Positions 1 through 9,098 of a stretch of DNA of 31,132 bases are shown here, one piece after another; the stretch's first letter is position 1; each line of letters begins with the position of its first letter. Location: contig JAFCFP010000005.1 in assembly GCA_017608575.1 (NCBI GenBank), forward strand, positions 1 through 31,132, given 5' to 3'. The position numbers and the translations under genes are program-made. Below the pieces are notes generated by a model that saw nothing but the letters and a program-made list of their open reading frames with translations, was not told the DNA's origin and did no database searches. This stretch comes from Candidatus Iainarchaeum sp. (GTDB lineage: Archaea > Iainarchaeota > Iainarchaeia > Iainarchaeales > DTGL01).

Positions 1-1915
1 TGTGCTCATAGTAGTATGTGAAGTCTTTTTGGAAATCCTCAGAATAACTATCAGCAATCAAAAACGCCTTGAATTCAAGCAGTTTCTTTGCATCCTCAGT
101 TTTTCCAAGCGAAACAAGTTCTTCAACAGCATTAAGCTTTTGGGCGAGTTCAATGGAGAACTGTGTTGGATCACAGTAAATGAATTCAGTGTCAGTTGAA
201 TTCTCTTTATCACACTCATTCAAACCAATATCCGCCCAATCCCATGAAAGCCTTATGGCTGGCTTTGCCTTTTTTCCTGTTCTGCCAAACATTCCGTCTG
301 GTGAAATGCAAAAACTCTGTCCTTTGTATTCAAGCTTTGTGTTAAACCTTTCACCTTTTGTGTAAGCCAAGTGCACTGTCACTGGTGGGGATTCACGTTC
401 TTCTGTTTTGATTCCTTCGCTATCAGTGTAGGTAACCTTTATTTTCAGGTCATGGAATTCAGAGCTTGGCGGAGTTGTTGCAGAAATGTTTTCATACACT
501 ACCTTTTCTTCCATTGGGGCAATTGAAAGCTCATCAGGCACTTCCATGCTACAGCTAATCGAACCGCAGTCCAGTGCTTCAACTGCAAGCACTGTTGCCT
601 TTTCATCCCCAATGTTTGCAAGAGTCCAAGCAATTCTGTCGGTCTTTTGCTCGCCTTCGCCTTCAAATGACAAAAGCTTTGGTTCTGCTTTGTAGATTAA
701 TATTTCCGCTTTTGTTTCTGTTGCTGGCACTGCATTGCAGTCATCTGCACATGATTCAACTGTTTCCCATGGCTCGCATTGGCCATTGCCACAATAGCAG
801 TCATCTGGACAGTTTTCCTGGTTTTCACCAAGTTGGTATTCGCAAATGCCATTTCCGCATTCAAATGTTAGGTTTTCACCATTGTTGTCAGCATTCTCAT
901 CAAAAGTGCAAGCACCGCAGTCTACTGGACAGGTTTCACATGTTTCAGGACTCATTTTGCACTCGTGAACCGCACAATAGTCCATTGGTGCACAGTGATT
1001 GTTTCCACAGTACTCCATTGCTGAAATATTAAAAACATCTGTGGTGAAAACCGTTGCATAAAAATTGGCTACGAGGTCAACAATGAAAATCAATTTATAA
1101 ATCCAGTTTAACCAGTTTAGTCCAAGGAAACCATTGGTTAAAAGCAATTCAGCCAAATTCAACCCAAAGTACTTAAAGAATGTGCCCATCCAGGCAAATA
1201 CCCCAATGAATTTGCTTGGAGCTGAAGCAAAAGCATTATTTGCTGCGCCAATGATTCCACCCCAGCCAACTGCCACACCAACATCTATATTTTCATAACC
1301 ACCAATTCCCGGCACACCAGTTAATTTTTCCATTATTTTACCAGTGAATGTTGTGCCAAGCACGTCACCAATTATTCTCAAAACATCAGCTTCTTCTAAT
1401 TCAACCTTAAAATAATAGGCTCCATCCTTGTCAAGCGTTACTGAAAAATCAGTATTTGCATTATTTATTGTTTTAACATGGGGCCAAACTCCCCCAAACA
1501 AGCCTTTCATTTTTTCGCTTTCATGCCTCCAATAAATCCTGATCCTCGTGCCCGGAAGCCATAAAAACTTTTTAGTAAAAACCTTTTCATTACAGCCCTC
1601 TATTTTAATCTGCACTGTTTCTTCAGGATAAGGATCAGCCGGCTGTGCTTCATGGGTGATTACTACCTGCATTTTGTCTCTTGGGCATTGTGATTTAGGG
1701 TAATAAAAACTAATAAGGGGGAAAAACGTTCTCTTCAGCTTTTTTACCATTGGATATGCACCCTCTGCGTATGTAAGCTTGTTTTCGTCGCCAAGTGCAA
1801 TAGTATTGCTATCCTTTGTAAGTGTATTGTCATCCTGCGCCAAAACTAGTGGCATAAACGAAACGCTGAAAAGAGTGAAGAGGATTAACAAAACCGCAAA
1901 ACGCTTATTTAACAT
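1..1915 (-). CDS. Secreted cysteine-rich surface protein (3' end outside window)
   Basis: The frame is open from the ATG at 1915 to the window edge, giving about 638 residues with the C-terminus missing. The N-terminus is a clear signal peptide: basic MLNKR, a hydrophobic stretch, and a likely cleavage after VLA before QDD. A middle part (about residues 205-290) is rich in Gly, Trp and Phe and includes hydrophobic stretches that could cross or lie on a membrane. After it comes a Cys-rich block at about 1020-740 with the repeats CGNGICEYQLGENQENCPDDC and CGNGQCEPW...CADDC, a type common in archaeal and bacterial surface proteins. A beta-rich region follows. The start lies one base after the stop of the upstream 1344-residue gene, so the two are surely co-transcribed and probably work together at the cell surface. 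No enzyme motif was seen, and its function is unknown. Confidence 0.8.
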   Translation of the reverse strand, partial: MLNKRFAVLLILFTLFSVSFMPLVLAQDDNTLTKDSNTIALGDENKLTYAEGAYPMVKKLKRTFFPLISFYYPKSQCPRDKMQVVITHEAQPADPYPEETVQIKIEGCNEKVFTKKFLWLPGTRIRIYWRHESEKMKGLFGGVWPHVKTINNANTDFSVTLDKDGAYYFKVELEEADVLRIIGDVLGTTFTGKIMEKLTGVPGIGGYENIDVGVAVGWGGIIGAANNAFASAPSKFIGVFAWMGTFFKYFGLNLAELLLTNGFLGLNWLNWIYKLIFIVDLVANFYATVFTTDVFNISAMEYCGNNHCAPMDYCAVHECKMSPETCETCPVDCGACTFDENADNNGENLTFECGNGICEYQLGENQENCPDDCYCGNGQCEPWETVESCADDCNAVPATETKAEILIYKAEPKLLSFEGEGEQKTDRIAWTLANIGDEKATVLAVEALDCGSISCSMEVPDELSIAPMEEKVVYENISATTPPSSEFHDLKIKVTYTDSEGIKTEERESPPVTVHLAYTKGERFNTKLEYKGQSFCISPDGMFGRTGKKAKPAIRLSWDWADIGLNECDKENSTDTEFIYCDPTQFSIELAQKLNAVEELVSLGKTEDAKKLLEFKAFLIADSYSEDFQKDFTYYYEH

Positions 1916-1916
1916 T

Positions 1917-4900
1917 TCAGTCACCCCCTGTCTTTGTGAAGTCCTCTACCGTGATAAAGGCATACTCTGTTGCATCAAGGAATTTATTCGTTAAAGTGAA
2001 ATCATATTCCTTTTTTGGGTTTTCTCCGAGATAAATTCCCTTGATTTTGTTTCCCTCAATCCACATGTAAACCTTGTCATCATTGCTTTCAACCCAAATG
2101 CTGACATTCATTGGCGTGGCATTCTTGCAGTTTTCATTGGTTTTAAGCTTTGCAATGTAATCAGCAATACTGAACTCTTTTGCTTCAAACCTTGGGTCAA
2201 CACGTGGCTCTATAGTGGAAGAACCAGAATCAAGCTGCCAGTTTTCCACTGTTCTTGAAGTGTTCGTTGCATCATTGCATTGCGCATTCACATACACAGT
2301 CCAGTTAACAGTATATGTTTCAGGAATCTCTGGTTCTGAATCCATTTCAACCTTTGCTGTGTCAATGTTGATCTGTGGGTTGTCAACGCTTTTTGCATCC
2401 GCATAATAGCACTGGTCCATTACTTCAACTGTGCCATCATCTTTTCCATCGTTTTCCTCTGAAAGATCATACACGTATTTGCCGTCTTTTATTTGGAAGC
2501 AGGCATTTGGATTGTGAACTGTAATTTCCGCCAAAGCCACAAACCTTAACTGCACGTCATAATCAAAGCGAGCTTTTACGAATATTGGATAAATTCCCTG
2601 GGATATTCTATCGCCTTTTGCCTCAACCTCTATTTCCTTTGAATCATTCTTTTCCAGTTTGAATTCTTTTTCACTTAATTTAAGCAAACTCGTCAATTCA
2701 ATGTTGACTTTGTCATCACAGTTTTCTGCCTTAATTGTGAAAGCGGTTTTTTCACCAGAATTGAGTGTTTTCTCGCTTGGCTCTATTGAAACACACTCAT
2801 AGTTCTGGTTTATTTCACCCAAGTGCTTGACTGGAATATCAAAAACCTTTGTTGCATAGCCTGTTTTTGTAACTGTCAATGTAACAGTGTCCCCTCGCAC
2901 TAAGAGATTGCCTGATTCCTGTACAAAAACAAAAGATCCATCAGCCAACGACTGTTTCACTGCCAGTGTTTGATTATTCTTTTTTATTTCAATAAACACT
3001 CCCTCAATTGGTTCACCTGTTTCCCTGCCCCTTACAGTGCCAGAAAGCGAAATAAGTGTCCCTATTTCCAAAAGCTCTGGCAATCCAACAACTGTCATCT
3101 GCTTTAATGAGGCAACACTGAACTTCAATGCTTTTTCTCCGTTCTCTAAAACACCGCCTTTTGTTATCTTAAAGTTAAGGTAAGTGAATGCTGTTTCCTT
3201 TTCGGCTTTTATTTTTAAAGGCGTGTCTGCTTCAAATGTTTCCCCTGCTGGAAGGTCAAGTATTGGGTCAACAAGCGTGTGTTTTGAGCCATCGCCTAAT
3301 TCGGGGAAGGAAATTGAATCATCATCTCCAACAAGGTTTTTGTTTTCTACTTCAACCTTTGCTCCTCCAAGGTTTCCTTCAGAACAATTCTTTATCTTGT
3401 AGTGTAACTCATACTCTTCTCCCAAGGCAAGCATTGTAATGGAATCTCCTTTGGCTAACGGCAGACTAACACCATCTTGCTTTAAGTCAAAAGACCATGC
3501 AACCTCCGCACCTTGGGGGCAAACAAGGGTGTTGACCAGCAATGTTACTGCATTAACACTGGTTTTTTCCACCGAACCATCAAATTCGCCTTTTGCTTCA
3601 TAGTACGCTGTTAATTGTTCGCCTTCGTTAAGCCCTTCTTCAACCAATACTTCAACTGTTATTGGAATCACTGCCTTTTGCGTGCCATTCCATTTAATAT
3701 TTACCTGTTTTGCTCCTTCACCAGGAGAAGCCAAGCAGTCGGCCTTGTCTTCGTATGGGTCGCCAGTGTAACAGGTTGAAAATATTTTAATCGGCGCGCC
3801 TGGAGCGCGGGCATTTTTTATTTTTAGTTTGTATCCATGCAATGGAAGCGATGTCATTGTATCCAAGCCAGCTCTAATATGCTGCACTACATTTGAAGCA
3901 TTGTCCCCCATTACATAGAGATTAAACTTCAAATAATAAGGCACTGGATTTTCTGAATCGGATACAACCTCGTTAACCTGCTCTGAGCAATCCCAGTCAC
4001 TGCAAACTCCAACAAATTCTGTTGCTATTTTTCCTTCTGGCAGCACGCCCAAGGGCTTGAGTGAAACCTCAACAACTGTTTCATTGTTGGAGATTATGTC
4101 AATGTTTCCTCCATTCTTTCCAACTATTGCTGCAAGGTATCCGTCCTTTGTTACTTTGACAAACACTTTTTTGTCAGCCCTTATTTCTCCTGAAGAGCAT
4201 TCGCCTTCTTCGTTTGTAATGCATTCATCCAAGCTCAAACCGGTTGCTTTTCCATCATAAAAAGTAACAACAGCGTTTTCTATTGGCAGGCTTGTTTCAG
4301 AGTCTTTTACCATTACTTTCACTGTTCCATTGCCAAAAGCAATCTTTACTGGCAAAACTATTGCTTCGCCCACGCTGAGCTCTTTTTTCCCTGACTCGCC
4401 TGCGCGGTCATTCTTTTCCGCTTTAGCATAATACTTGCTCGTGCTTGCTGGAATGTTTTCAAATTTGTATTCTCCATCTTCATCTGTGAGCAATGGAGTG
4501 CTGGGGTTTGGATTCCATGGAATTCCAGGAAAATCGCTCCTGTAAAGTGAAACCTTTGCCTCGCTTACATTGTTTCCTTCCTCGTCTTTTACTTTGACAA
4601 TTATTGTACCATACATTGTTGCTGGCTGTCCTTCAGGCGGAAGCTCGTGGATTTTTAATTCTTGGACTTCCGCGCTACTGAGCGCTTTTGCCACCAAAGC
4701 AAACATGTCAGGAATAAATCCTTCTTTTGAAACAAATGCAACAAATTCCTTGTTTTCATCTGGCCTGTTAATCATTACCTCTATTTCACCAGAAGCATTT
4801 GTTGTTTCCTCTGGCAAGGCAACCTTGTCCATAAAAATAACTGCTTTTGCTCCCGCTACAGCCGAGCCGTCTTTTGCATTCAGGATTTTAAAATGGAGTT

Positions 4901-5951
4901 TCTTTGAAAAATCTGTTTTTGGGAGCACTAATCTAACTGTTTGTTTTTCACCTGCTATAACCTGAACTTCGTCTGTTTTCCAGACACCATCCTTGCCTCC
5001 TGTAATGGAATAAACCCCTGGCTGAAGTTCACTGAAGATTACCGTGCCGTTTGCAGTAGTAAGCTTTTGTGATTCATTGCCATGCGAATCAGTCAGCTTG
5101 ACTGTTGCTTCAGGGATTCTTTCATTGGCTTCGTTTTGAACAATTACCTCAATTGAACCGGTTGTTTCTGGCACTTCAATCGGTGGAAGCTTTATCACCA
5201 CAGTGTCAACATCCGACCTAAGTGTTTTAGTAACAGATTCGAATCCTTCAGCGCTAACAGTGACAGTCATTACTCCACAGCCATCCGGTTTTGAAATTAT
5301 AAAAGGCTGCCTTGAGCCAGCTTCTTTAGTAATCGATGCCGGCGCTTCGCTCAAAGTGCACTCAAAATCAAGCGTAATAGCAACATCCTTCACCGGCTGA
5401 CTTGTTTTTCTGTTGTAAACATACACCTTGTATTCTATGGCTTCGAGGGCAGCTGGTCCAACTGACTTCAATGAAATGGTTTTTGTTTTTCCGGCTTCGA
5501 GTTTTATTTTGCCTTCAAATTGCTTGAATTTTTCGTTTTTTATCCTTATATCAACCTCAACTTCCTGTTTGGGTATTTTGAGGGAAACCAAGCCCTTTTC
5601 ATCTGTTTTTTCAATCACCTGCTTGCTCTCTGTGTCAGTGGTGGAAGGCATTTGGATTATTACATTAATATTTGGTACTGGATCGCCGTCTTCATTTACT
5701 ACTTGAAGGGAAGCAGTATAGGAAGGCATGGGTCCAACTGTTGGCGTGAGAAGCAATGCAATTCCCCAAACTGCAAGCAAAGCCACAAAGGCACAGATTA
5801 TGAGGAACAAAATAAAAGAAGGAAAGTATTTGTCGATTGGGTCAACAATTTTATAAATAGGAATCTTTGTATCCAGTGAATCCAAAAAATCATAATAACG
5901 GTCCTCCATTGAAAAATAGAAATTTTTAATTTTAGCTCCAATAACACCCAT
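1917..5951 (-). CDS. Giant membrane-anchored beta-sandwich repeat protein (1344 aa)
   Basis: The N-terminus is a short cytoplasmic region followed by one strong transmembrane helix (about residues 45-69), with no cleavable signal, so the bulk should face outside. At least seven carboxypeptidase-regulatory-like or Ig-like units can be recognised from the pattern 'V.V.ded G.Pv.nA.V.l ... T...G...f..l..G.Y.v...k.G', starting near residues 80, 170, 260, 345, 440 and 535, and again near 1000. Between them is a Cys-containing region about 640-990. There is no C-terminal anchor. A Shine-Dalgarno site (GGTGAA) lies about 8 bases before the ATG. It is the first gene of a two-gene operon with the Cys-rich secreted protein. 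Such domains usually serve as stalks, adhesins or envelope scaffolds; the specific role is unknown. Confidence 0.85.
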   Translation of the reverse strand: MGVIGAKIKNFYFSMEDRYYDFLDSLDTKIPIYKIVDPIDKYFPSFILFLIICAFVALLAVWGIALLLTPTVGPMPSYTASLQVVNEDGDPVPNINVIIQMPSTTDTESKQVIEKTDEKGLVSLKIPKQEVEVDIRIKNEKFKQFEGKIKLEAGKTKTISLKSVGPAALEAIEYKVYVYNRKTSQPVKDVAITLDFECTLSEAPASITKEAGSRQPFIISKPDGCGVMTVTVSAEGFESVTKTLRSDVDTVVIKLPPIEVPETTGSIEVIVQNEANERIPEATVKLTDSHGNESQKLTTANGTVIFSELQPGVYSITGGKDGVWKTDEVQVIAGEKQTVRLVLPKTDFSKKLHFKILNAKDGSAVAGAKAVIFMDKVALPEETTNASGEIEVMINRPDENKEFVAFVSKEGFIPDMFALVAKALSSAEVQELKIHELPPEGQPATMYGTIIVKVKDEEGNNVSEAKVSLYRSDFPGIPWNPNPSTPLLTDEDGEYKFENIPASTSKYYAKAEKNDRAGESGKKELSVGEAIVLPVKIAFGNGTVKVMVKDSETSLPIENAVVTFYDGKATGLSLDECITNEEGECSSGEIRADKKVFVKVTKDGYLAAIVGKNGGNIDIISNNETVVEVSLKPLGVLPEGKIATEFVGVCSDWDCSEQVNEVVSDSENPVPYYLKFNLYVMGDNASNVVQHIRAGLDTMTSLPLHGYKLKIKNARAPGAPIKIFSTCYTGDPYEDKADCLASPGEGAKQVNIKWNGTQKAVIPITVEVLVEEGLNEGEQLTAYYEAKGEFDGSVEKTSVNAVTLLVNTLVCPQGAEVAWSFDLKQDGVSLPLAKGDSITMLALGEEYELHYKIKNCSEGNLGGAKVEVENKNLVGDDDSISFPELGDGSKHTLVDPILDLPAGETFEADTPLKIKAEKETAFTYLNFKITKGGVLENGEKALKFSVASLKQMTVVGLPELLEIGTLISLSGTVRGRETGEPIEGVFIEIKKNNQTLAVKQSLADGSFVFVQESGNLLVRGDTVTLTVTKTGYATKVFDIPVKHLGEINQNYECVSIEPSEKTLNSGEKTAFTIKAENCDDKVNIELTSLLKLSEKEFKLEKNDSKEIEVEAKGDRISQGIYPIFVKARFDYDVQLRFVALAEITVHNPNACFQIKDGKYVYDLSEENDGKDDGTVEVMDQCYYADAKSVDNPQINIDTAKVEMDSEPEIPETYTVNWTVYVNAQCNDATNTSRTVENWQLDSGSSTIEPRVDPRFEAKEFSIADYIAKLKTNENCKNATPMNVSIWVESNDDKVYMWIEGNKIKGIYLGENPKKEYDFTLTNKFLDATEYAFITVEDFTKTGGD

Positions 5952-6132
5952 TGCCTTTCACCATCCTAAAGCAAACAACCCCGAATTAATGTTAAAATGT
6001 TAATTTGTTGCTATTATTCTTTTATCTTCGGGAAATTTATTAAAATATATGTATCCTCATTAATAAACTTTTTCATTTAAAAAAACAATCCTTTTTGGAA
6101 AAAACCACCTGCATTAAAAGAGGTTTCACTTT
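5952..6132 (-). promoter_or_regulatory. Intergenic: promoter of the surface operon and terminator of hel308
   Basis: AT-rich gap between two minus-strand genes. On the minus strand, T6 (6104-6099) and T7 (6085-6079) follow the hel308 stop and resemble the U-tracts at which archaeal transcription ends. Further on, a TATA-like run (TTTTAATAAATTT, about 6035-6047) lies some 85 bases before the surface-protein ATG and could be its promoter. Assignment is by pattern only. Confidence 0.4.
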
Positions 6133-7611
6133 TTAATTAAACCCGCGAAGAATGCCCTGGCCAAAACGCCTCTTTTTGGCACTGCTTTTTTCACTTTCAG
6201 TAATGTTTTGGCCGAGTTGCGTCTTCACTTTTATTGCCAGCTCTTTTCCCAAGATTTCTGCAAGTTCGTGGAAAGAAACTCTCTTCAAATCTGAAAGAGT
6301 TTTTATTCGAGCACGATAAAGTCTGCGCGCTCTAACCCTGCCAATGCCACGCAATTCAGTCAACTGCAACAATTCTTCTCTCACTCCATACTTCAATCTC
6401 CTTCGCAGTTTTGCAATTAACGGAATGTTCTCCTCATTTAACAGTTTTGCAAGCTCTATCATTGAATAAGCAAGCCAGTCACAGATCTGTGTCTTATTGA
6501 AAAGAATGCCTGGCTGCACATTGTATTGCTCCATTATTTCGCTTTCACTTTTTTCATTAATCCAGTCCTCCAAGAGCAATGCCGACTGGAATTTTGAAAG
6601 AATTGCTTCATCAAAAAACTGCTCACGCTGCAATTCAATTGGAAGTTCTTTTTCACGCAAAAGCATTTGCTGCCATAAGTCTGATTCCTTTTTTCTTGAA
6701 ACAGAAATCCAAGGAGAAAACTCCACAGTATTAACAAGGCAGTAAAGCACGCCAAACTCTGTGAGCTTTATTGAAAGTGCTTTTATCATTGAATGCGCTG
6801 ACACTGGATCCAGGTAAAGATCTGAAACACGCTGGCCAATTTTGGTTGGAAAAAATTTTCCATTCTTTTCCTCAACAAATCCAAACTCAATCAGTTCCCC
6901 TATAAGCCCTTCAATCCTTTCCACCAACTCCGAAATATCCAAATACTGGCTTGAATAAAACGTTCTGGAAAAAAACCCCTCAAGCGAGGCGTTGTCAAAA
7001 ACAAACCTCGATGCAATTAATGCTAATAAATGCATTCTAAGCACTGGTTCGAATGAAAGCCTTGATTCCACTGGTTCAATAGAACCATTAATGAATGCAT
7101 CCCTTAATTCAGCTTCTTCTATTTCATTACGCGCAAAAAGAATTGATTCTCCGCGCTGGTCATATTTTGGCCTTCCAGCCCTGCCAACCCATTGCTTGTA
7201 TTCCCTTACCGGAATGCGCTTCATTCCAAATTCAGTGAAGCGATAAAGCGAGGGAATTACAACGCGAAAACTCGGCAGGTTAACACCGGCTGCAAGCGTC
7301 GGCGTAGCAGCAATAAACTTTACCAATCCTTTTTTGAAGTTTTCCTCCACTAAAACGCGTTGTCTTTGAAGCAAGCCAGCGTGATGAAATGCAGTGCCTT
7401 TTTTAACCAGTGAAGCCAATCGCTTACACTGCTCTGTTGGCAATTCCAAGGCAGCCAGCACTTTCTTTGAAACAAGTTCCAGCTTTTCTTTTTCCTTTTC
7501 AGTTAAATGTTTTGCTGAAAGCTCTGCAATCTTTACAGCCAAGGCTTCAGCATTGCGCCGCGTGTTTGCAAAAAACAACGCCTGCTTTTTTTTCCCAATA
7601 GTGTCAATCAC
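6133..7611 (-). CDS. hel308: Hel308 (Ski2-like) helicase, C-terminal part in a separate frame
   Basis: Second half of a Hel308 DNA helicase, the enzyme that unwinds lagging strands at stalled forks. Counting the GTG as residue 1, it holds motif IV (FFANTRR, 13-19), motif V (ATPTLAAGVNLP, 102-113), motif VI (QWVGRAGRP, 140-148), the winged-helix and ratchet domains, and a helix-hairpin-helix (RGIGRVRARRLY, about 421-432). The extreme C-terminus, QGILRGFN, resembles a PCNA-interacting peptide. The GTG overlaps the stop of the upstream half (GTGA). However, codons before it in this frame (STPLEAV) continue the family alignment, so the real product is probably a 719-residue fusion made by, or lost through, a -1 shift at 7632-7638. 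The function call is firm; how the gene is expressed is open. Confidence 0.88.
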   Translation of the reverse strand: MIDTIGKKKQALFFANTRRNAEALAVKIAELSAKHLTEKEKEKLELVSKKVLAALELPTEQCKRLASLVKKGTAFHHAGLLQRQRVLVEENFKKGLVKFIAATPTLAAGVNLPSFRVVIPSLYRFTEFGMKRIPVREYKQWVGRAGRPKYDQRGESILFARNEIEEAELRDAFINGSIEPVESRLSFEPVLRMHLLALIASRFVFDNASLEGFFSRTFYSSQYLDISELVERIEGLIGELIEFGFVEEKNGKFFPTKIGQRVSDLYLDPVSAHSMIKALSIKLTEFGVLYCLVNTVEFSPWISVSRKKESDLWQQMLLREKELPIELQREQFFDEAILSKFQSALLLEDWINEKSESEIMEQYNVQPGILFNKTQICDWLAYSMIELAKLLNEENIPLIAKLRRRLKYGVREELLQLTELRGIGRVRARRLYRARIKTLSDLKRVSFHELAEILGKELAIKVKTQLGQNITESEKSSAKKRRFGQGILRGFN

Positions 7612-8291
7612 AACTGCTTCCAGTGGAGTGCTTTTTTTGGGAGTTTTTCTTCGCTTTTTTTAAAGTGCAAGACGCTGTCAAGCAAAATCCCTTCTCTTAA
7701 TTCAACAGGCCGGAAACTGCTTTCAATTAATTCAGCCTTCATCCATTCCGCTATTTCTTTGGCATTTGGAATCGTTGCACTCAACGCAAGCAATTGAATG
7801 CTTGGCACAATTGACAAAAGCTTTGAAATAACCATTTCAAGTGTTGCGCCTCTGTCAGAGTCAAGCTCGTGCACTTCATCAACCACAAGCAATCCAACAC
7901 TGGAAAGCCAGTTTGCCCTGTGCCTTATAAGCGAGTCAACCTTTTCATTTGTTGCAAAAACCAAGTCATAGTTGGCTAGATGCTTTGAACTTGAATCCAA
8001 ATCGCCAGTGCTTAATGCAACACGCACATTCAATGGCTTAGAGTATTTTTTCTTGAACTCATTAAAGTGTTCGCTTGCAAGCGCTTTAAGGGGGCAAGTG
8101 TATATTACTTTCTTTTTTTTATTAATTATTGTATTAAGAGCGCAAAGCTCTGCTATTATGGTTTTGCCGCTTGCCGTGGGCGCGCTGACAACAACGTTTT
8201 TTGAAAAAATGTCCTTTTTTAACGCCTTTTTCTGCAGGGGATTGAATGATTTAAAAGAATTCAAGGCAAGAACTTCTCTTTCAATATTCAT
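7608..8291 (-). CDS. hel308: Hel308 (Ski2-like) helicase, N-terminal RecA1 part
   Basis: First RecA domain of Hel308: Q-motif region (FNPLQKKAL, 16-24), Walker A (APTASGKT, 37-44), a TCPLKALASE motif Ia, DEVH box (138-141) and motif III (SAT, 171-173). Alone it would hydrolyse ATP poorly because the second RecA domain is in the next frame. The last seven residues (ALHWKQL) do not look like the family, whereas the -1 frame reads STPLEAVVIDTI and does. The ATG has almost no leader: a TATA-like TTTTAAACC (minus, 8323-8315) sits about 27 bases upstream, so the mRNA is probably leaderless. The gene is intact up to the A7 run. Confidence 0.9.
   Translation of the reverse strand: MNIEREVLALNSFKSFNPLQKKALKKDIFSKNVVVSAPTASGKTIIAELCALNTIINKKKKVIYTCPLKALASEHFNEFKKKYSKPLNVRVALSTGDLDSSSKHLANYDLVFATNEKVDSLIRHRANWLSSVGLLVVDEVHELDSDRGATLEMVISKLLSIVPSIQLLALSATIPNAKEIAEWMKAELIESSFRPVELREGILLDSVLHFKKSEEKLPKKALHWKQL
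7632..7638 (-). other. hel308: A7 slippery run at the hel308 frame break
   Basis: On the coding strand the zero frame reads CCA AAA AAA GCA, so codons for K219-K220 form the heptamer A-AAA-AAA, the pattern allowing both tRNAs to re-pair after a -1 slip. Slipping here joins both parts into a 719-codon Hel308 of ordinary length. The same observation fits RNA-polymerase slippage, an inactivating one-base deletion, or a homopolymer error in the assembly. I did not find a clear downstream stimulatory hairpin by eye. Confidence 0.6.
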
Positions 8292-8314
8292 TTAAAAAAG
8301 AAGAAACAGAAAAG

Positions 8315-8323
8315 GGTTTAAAA
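8315..8323 (-). promoter_or_regulatory. TATA box for leaderless hel308 mRNA
   Basis: TTTTAAACC on the minus strand, centred about 28 bases before the ATG at 8291. Archaeal transcription starts about 25-27 bases after the TATA centre, so the transcript would begin at or within a few bases of the start codon. No Shine-Dalgarno sequence is present, which agrees with a leaderless mRNA. Confidence 0.45.
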
Positions 8324-8361
8324 GCAATCCAGGCCTCAGTTCCCCTTTACACACGCAGGAA

Positions 8362-9018
8362 TTACTCTGAAGCCCAGCGCATTAATTCCTGCAATACAAA
8401 AACTATTTCTTTTAATTCGTTTATTTTTTTATCCAACTCGGTTATTTTTCTCTTGCTTTCTGTTTTTCTGAAGTGAAGCAATTCATTTGCATAACGTGCC
8501 ACTTTTTTATTGCCCTTGTAAACAATTGAATTCTCCACTGTTTCAGTTAACTGCTTGCGGTAGTCTTTGTCTTCTAAAAACATTCTAACCATTGGCTGCC
8601 ATCTCTTATCGGAAACAAGCTGCACTGGCAAGCCAACCTTTTCGGCTTTTTCTTTGTAATCCTTGTCCCTCAAGCTTTTGGCCAAATGCTTCCAGTAAAG
8701 CGGTTGAGAGAATTTTTTAATGCCATGCACAAAATCATAGAATTTTGCCTCGCGGAATTTTCTTTCCCATTGCTTTTTCTTGGAATTAAGCGAATTCAAT
8801 GACGCTTGTTTTTCTTTCAGCAATGCTCTCAAGCGAAGCTTTGTGGGATAAACAAGCAATGGCCATTCACTGCTGTTTTTTTTGTTGGAATCAATTCGAA
8901 TAATTCCACCATGCGAAAAATACCTCTCTAAAGCATTTGCTCTGCCACTGTTTTCTTTAAGGCACGCCCTGAATCTTTTCTTGAATTTTTTCATGGACGA
9001 AAATGTTTCCTGTGGCAT
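8362..9018 (-). CDS. Unknown basic protein with C-terminal coiled coil (218 aa)
   Basis: I do not recognise a family. The protein is very rich in Lys and Arg, with W/F/Y-containing blocks (KFYDFVHGIKKFSQPLYWKHLA) in the middle and a Leu/Ile-heptad C-terminus (about 180-215) that should form a coiled coil. There is no signal peptide or membrane segment, so a cytoplasmic, possibly nucleic-acid-binding, protein is likely. The ATG at 9018 lacks a Shine-Dalgarno site, but a TATA-like element (9053-9045, minus) is correctly placed for a leaderless start. ATG at residue 9 (MKKFKK) is the alternative. It lies 70 bases upstream of hel308 in the same orientation but hel308 has its own promoter. Confidence 0.7.
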   Translation of the reverse strand: MPQETFSSMKKFKKRFRACLKENSGRANALERYFSHGGIIRIDSNKKNSSEWPLLVYPTKLRLRALLKEKQASLNSLNSKKKQWERKFREAKFYDFVHGIKKFSQPLYWKHLAKSLRDKDYKEKAEKVGLPVQLVSDKRWQPMVRMFLEDKDYRKQLTETVENSIVYKGNKKVARYANELLHFRKTESKRKITELDKKINELKEIVFVLQELMRWASE

Positions 9019-9043
9019 GATTTTTAATTAAAGGTTGGAAGGG

Positions 9044-9055
9044 ATTAATAAATGT
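9044..9055. promoter_or_regulatory. Shared TATA element between the 218-aa gene and nac
   Basis: GATTAATAAATG reads as a TATA-like box on both strands. On the minus strand it is about 27 bases from the 218-residue gene's ATG (leaderless). On the plus strand it would start RNA near 9075, leaving about 24 bases with a Shine-Dalgarno site before the nac start at 9099. One symmetric box could therefore serve two divergent genes. Confidence 0.4.
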
Positions 9056-9098
9056 TTTTCTCCATATCCATTAATTGCATTACAAGGAGTGGTTTTTA

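Noticed and set aside
9075..9098. Longer N-terminus for NAC from the upstream TTG
   Set aside because: The added residues do not fit the family, and the good ribosome site lies downstream of that codon.
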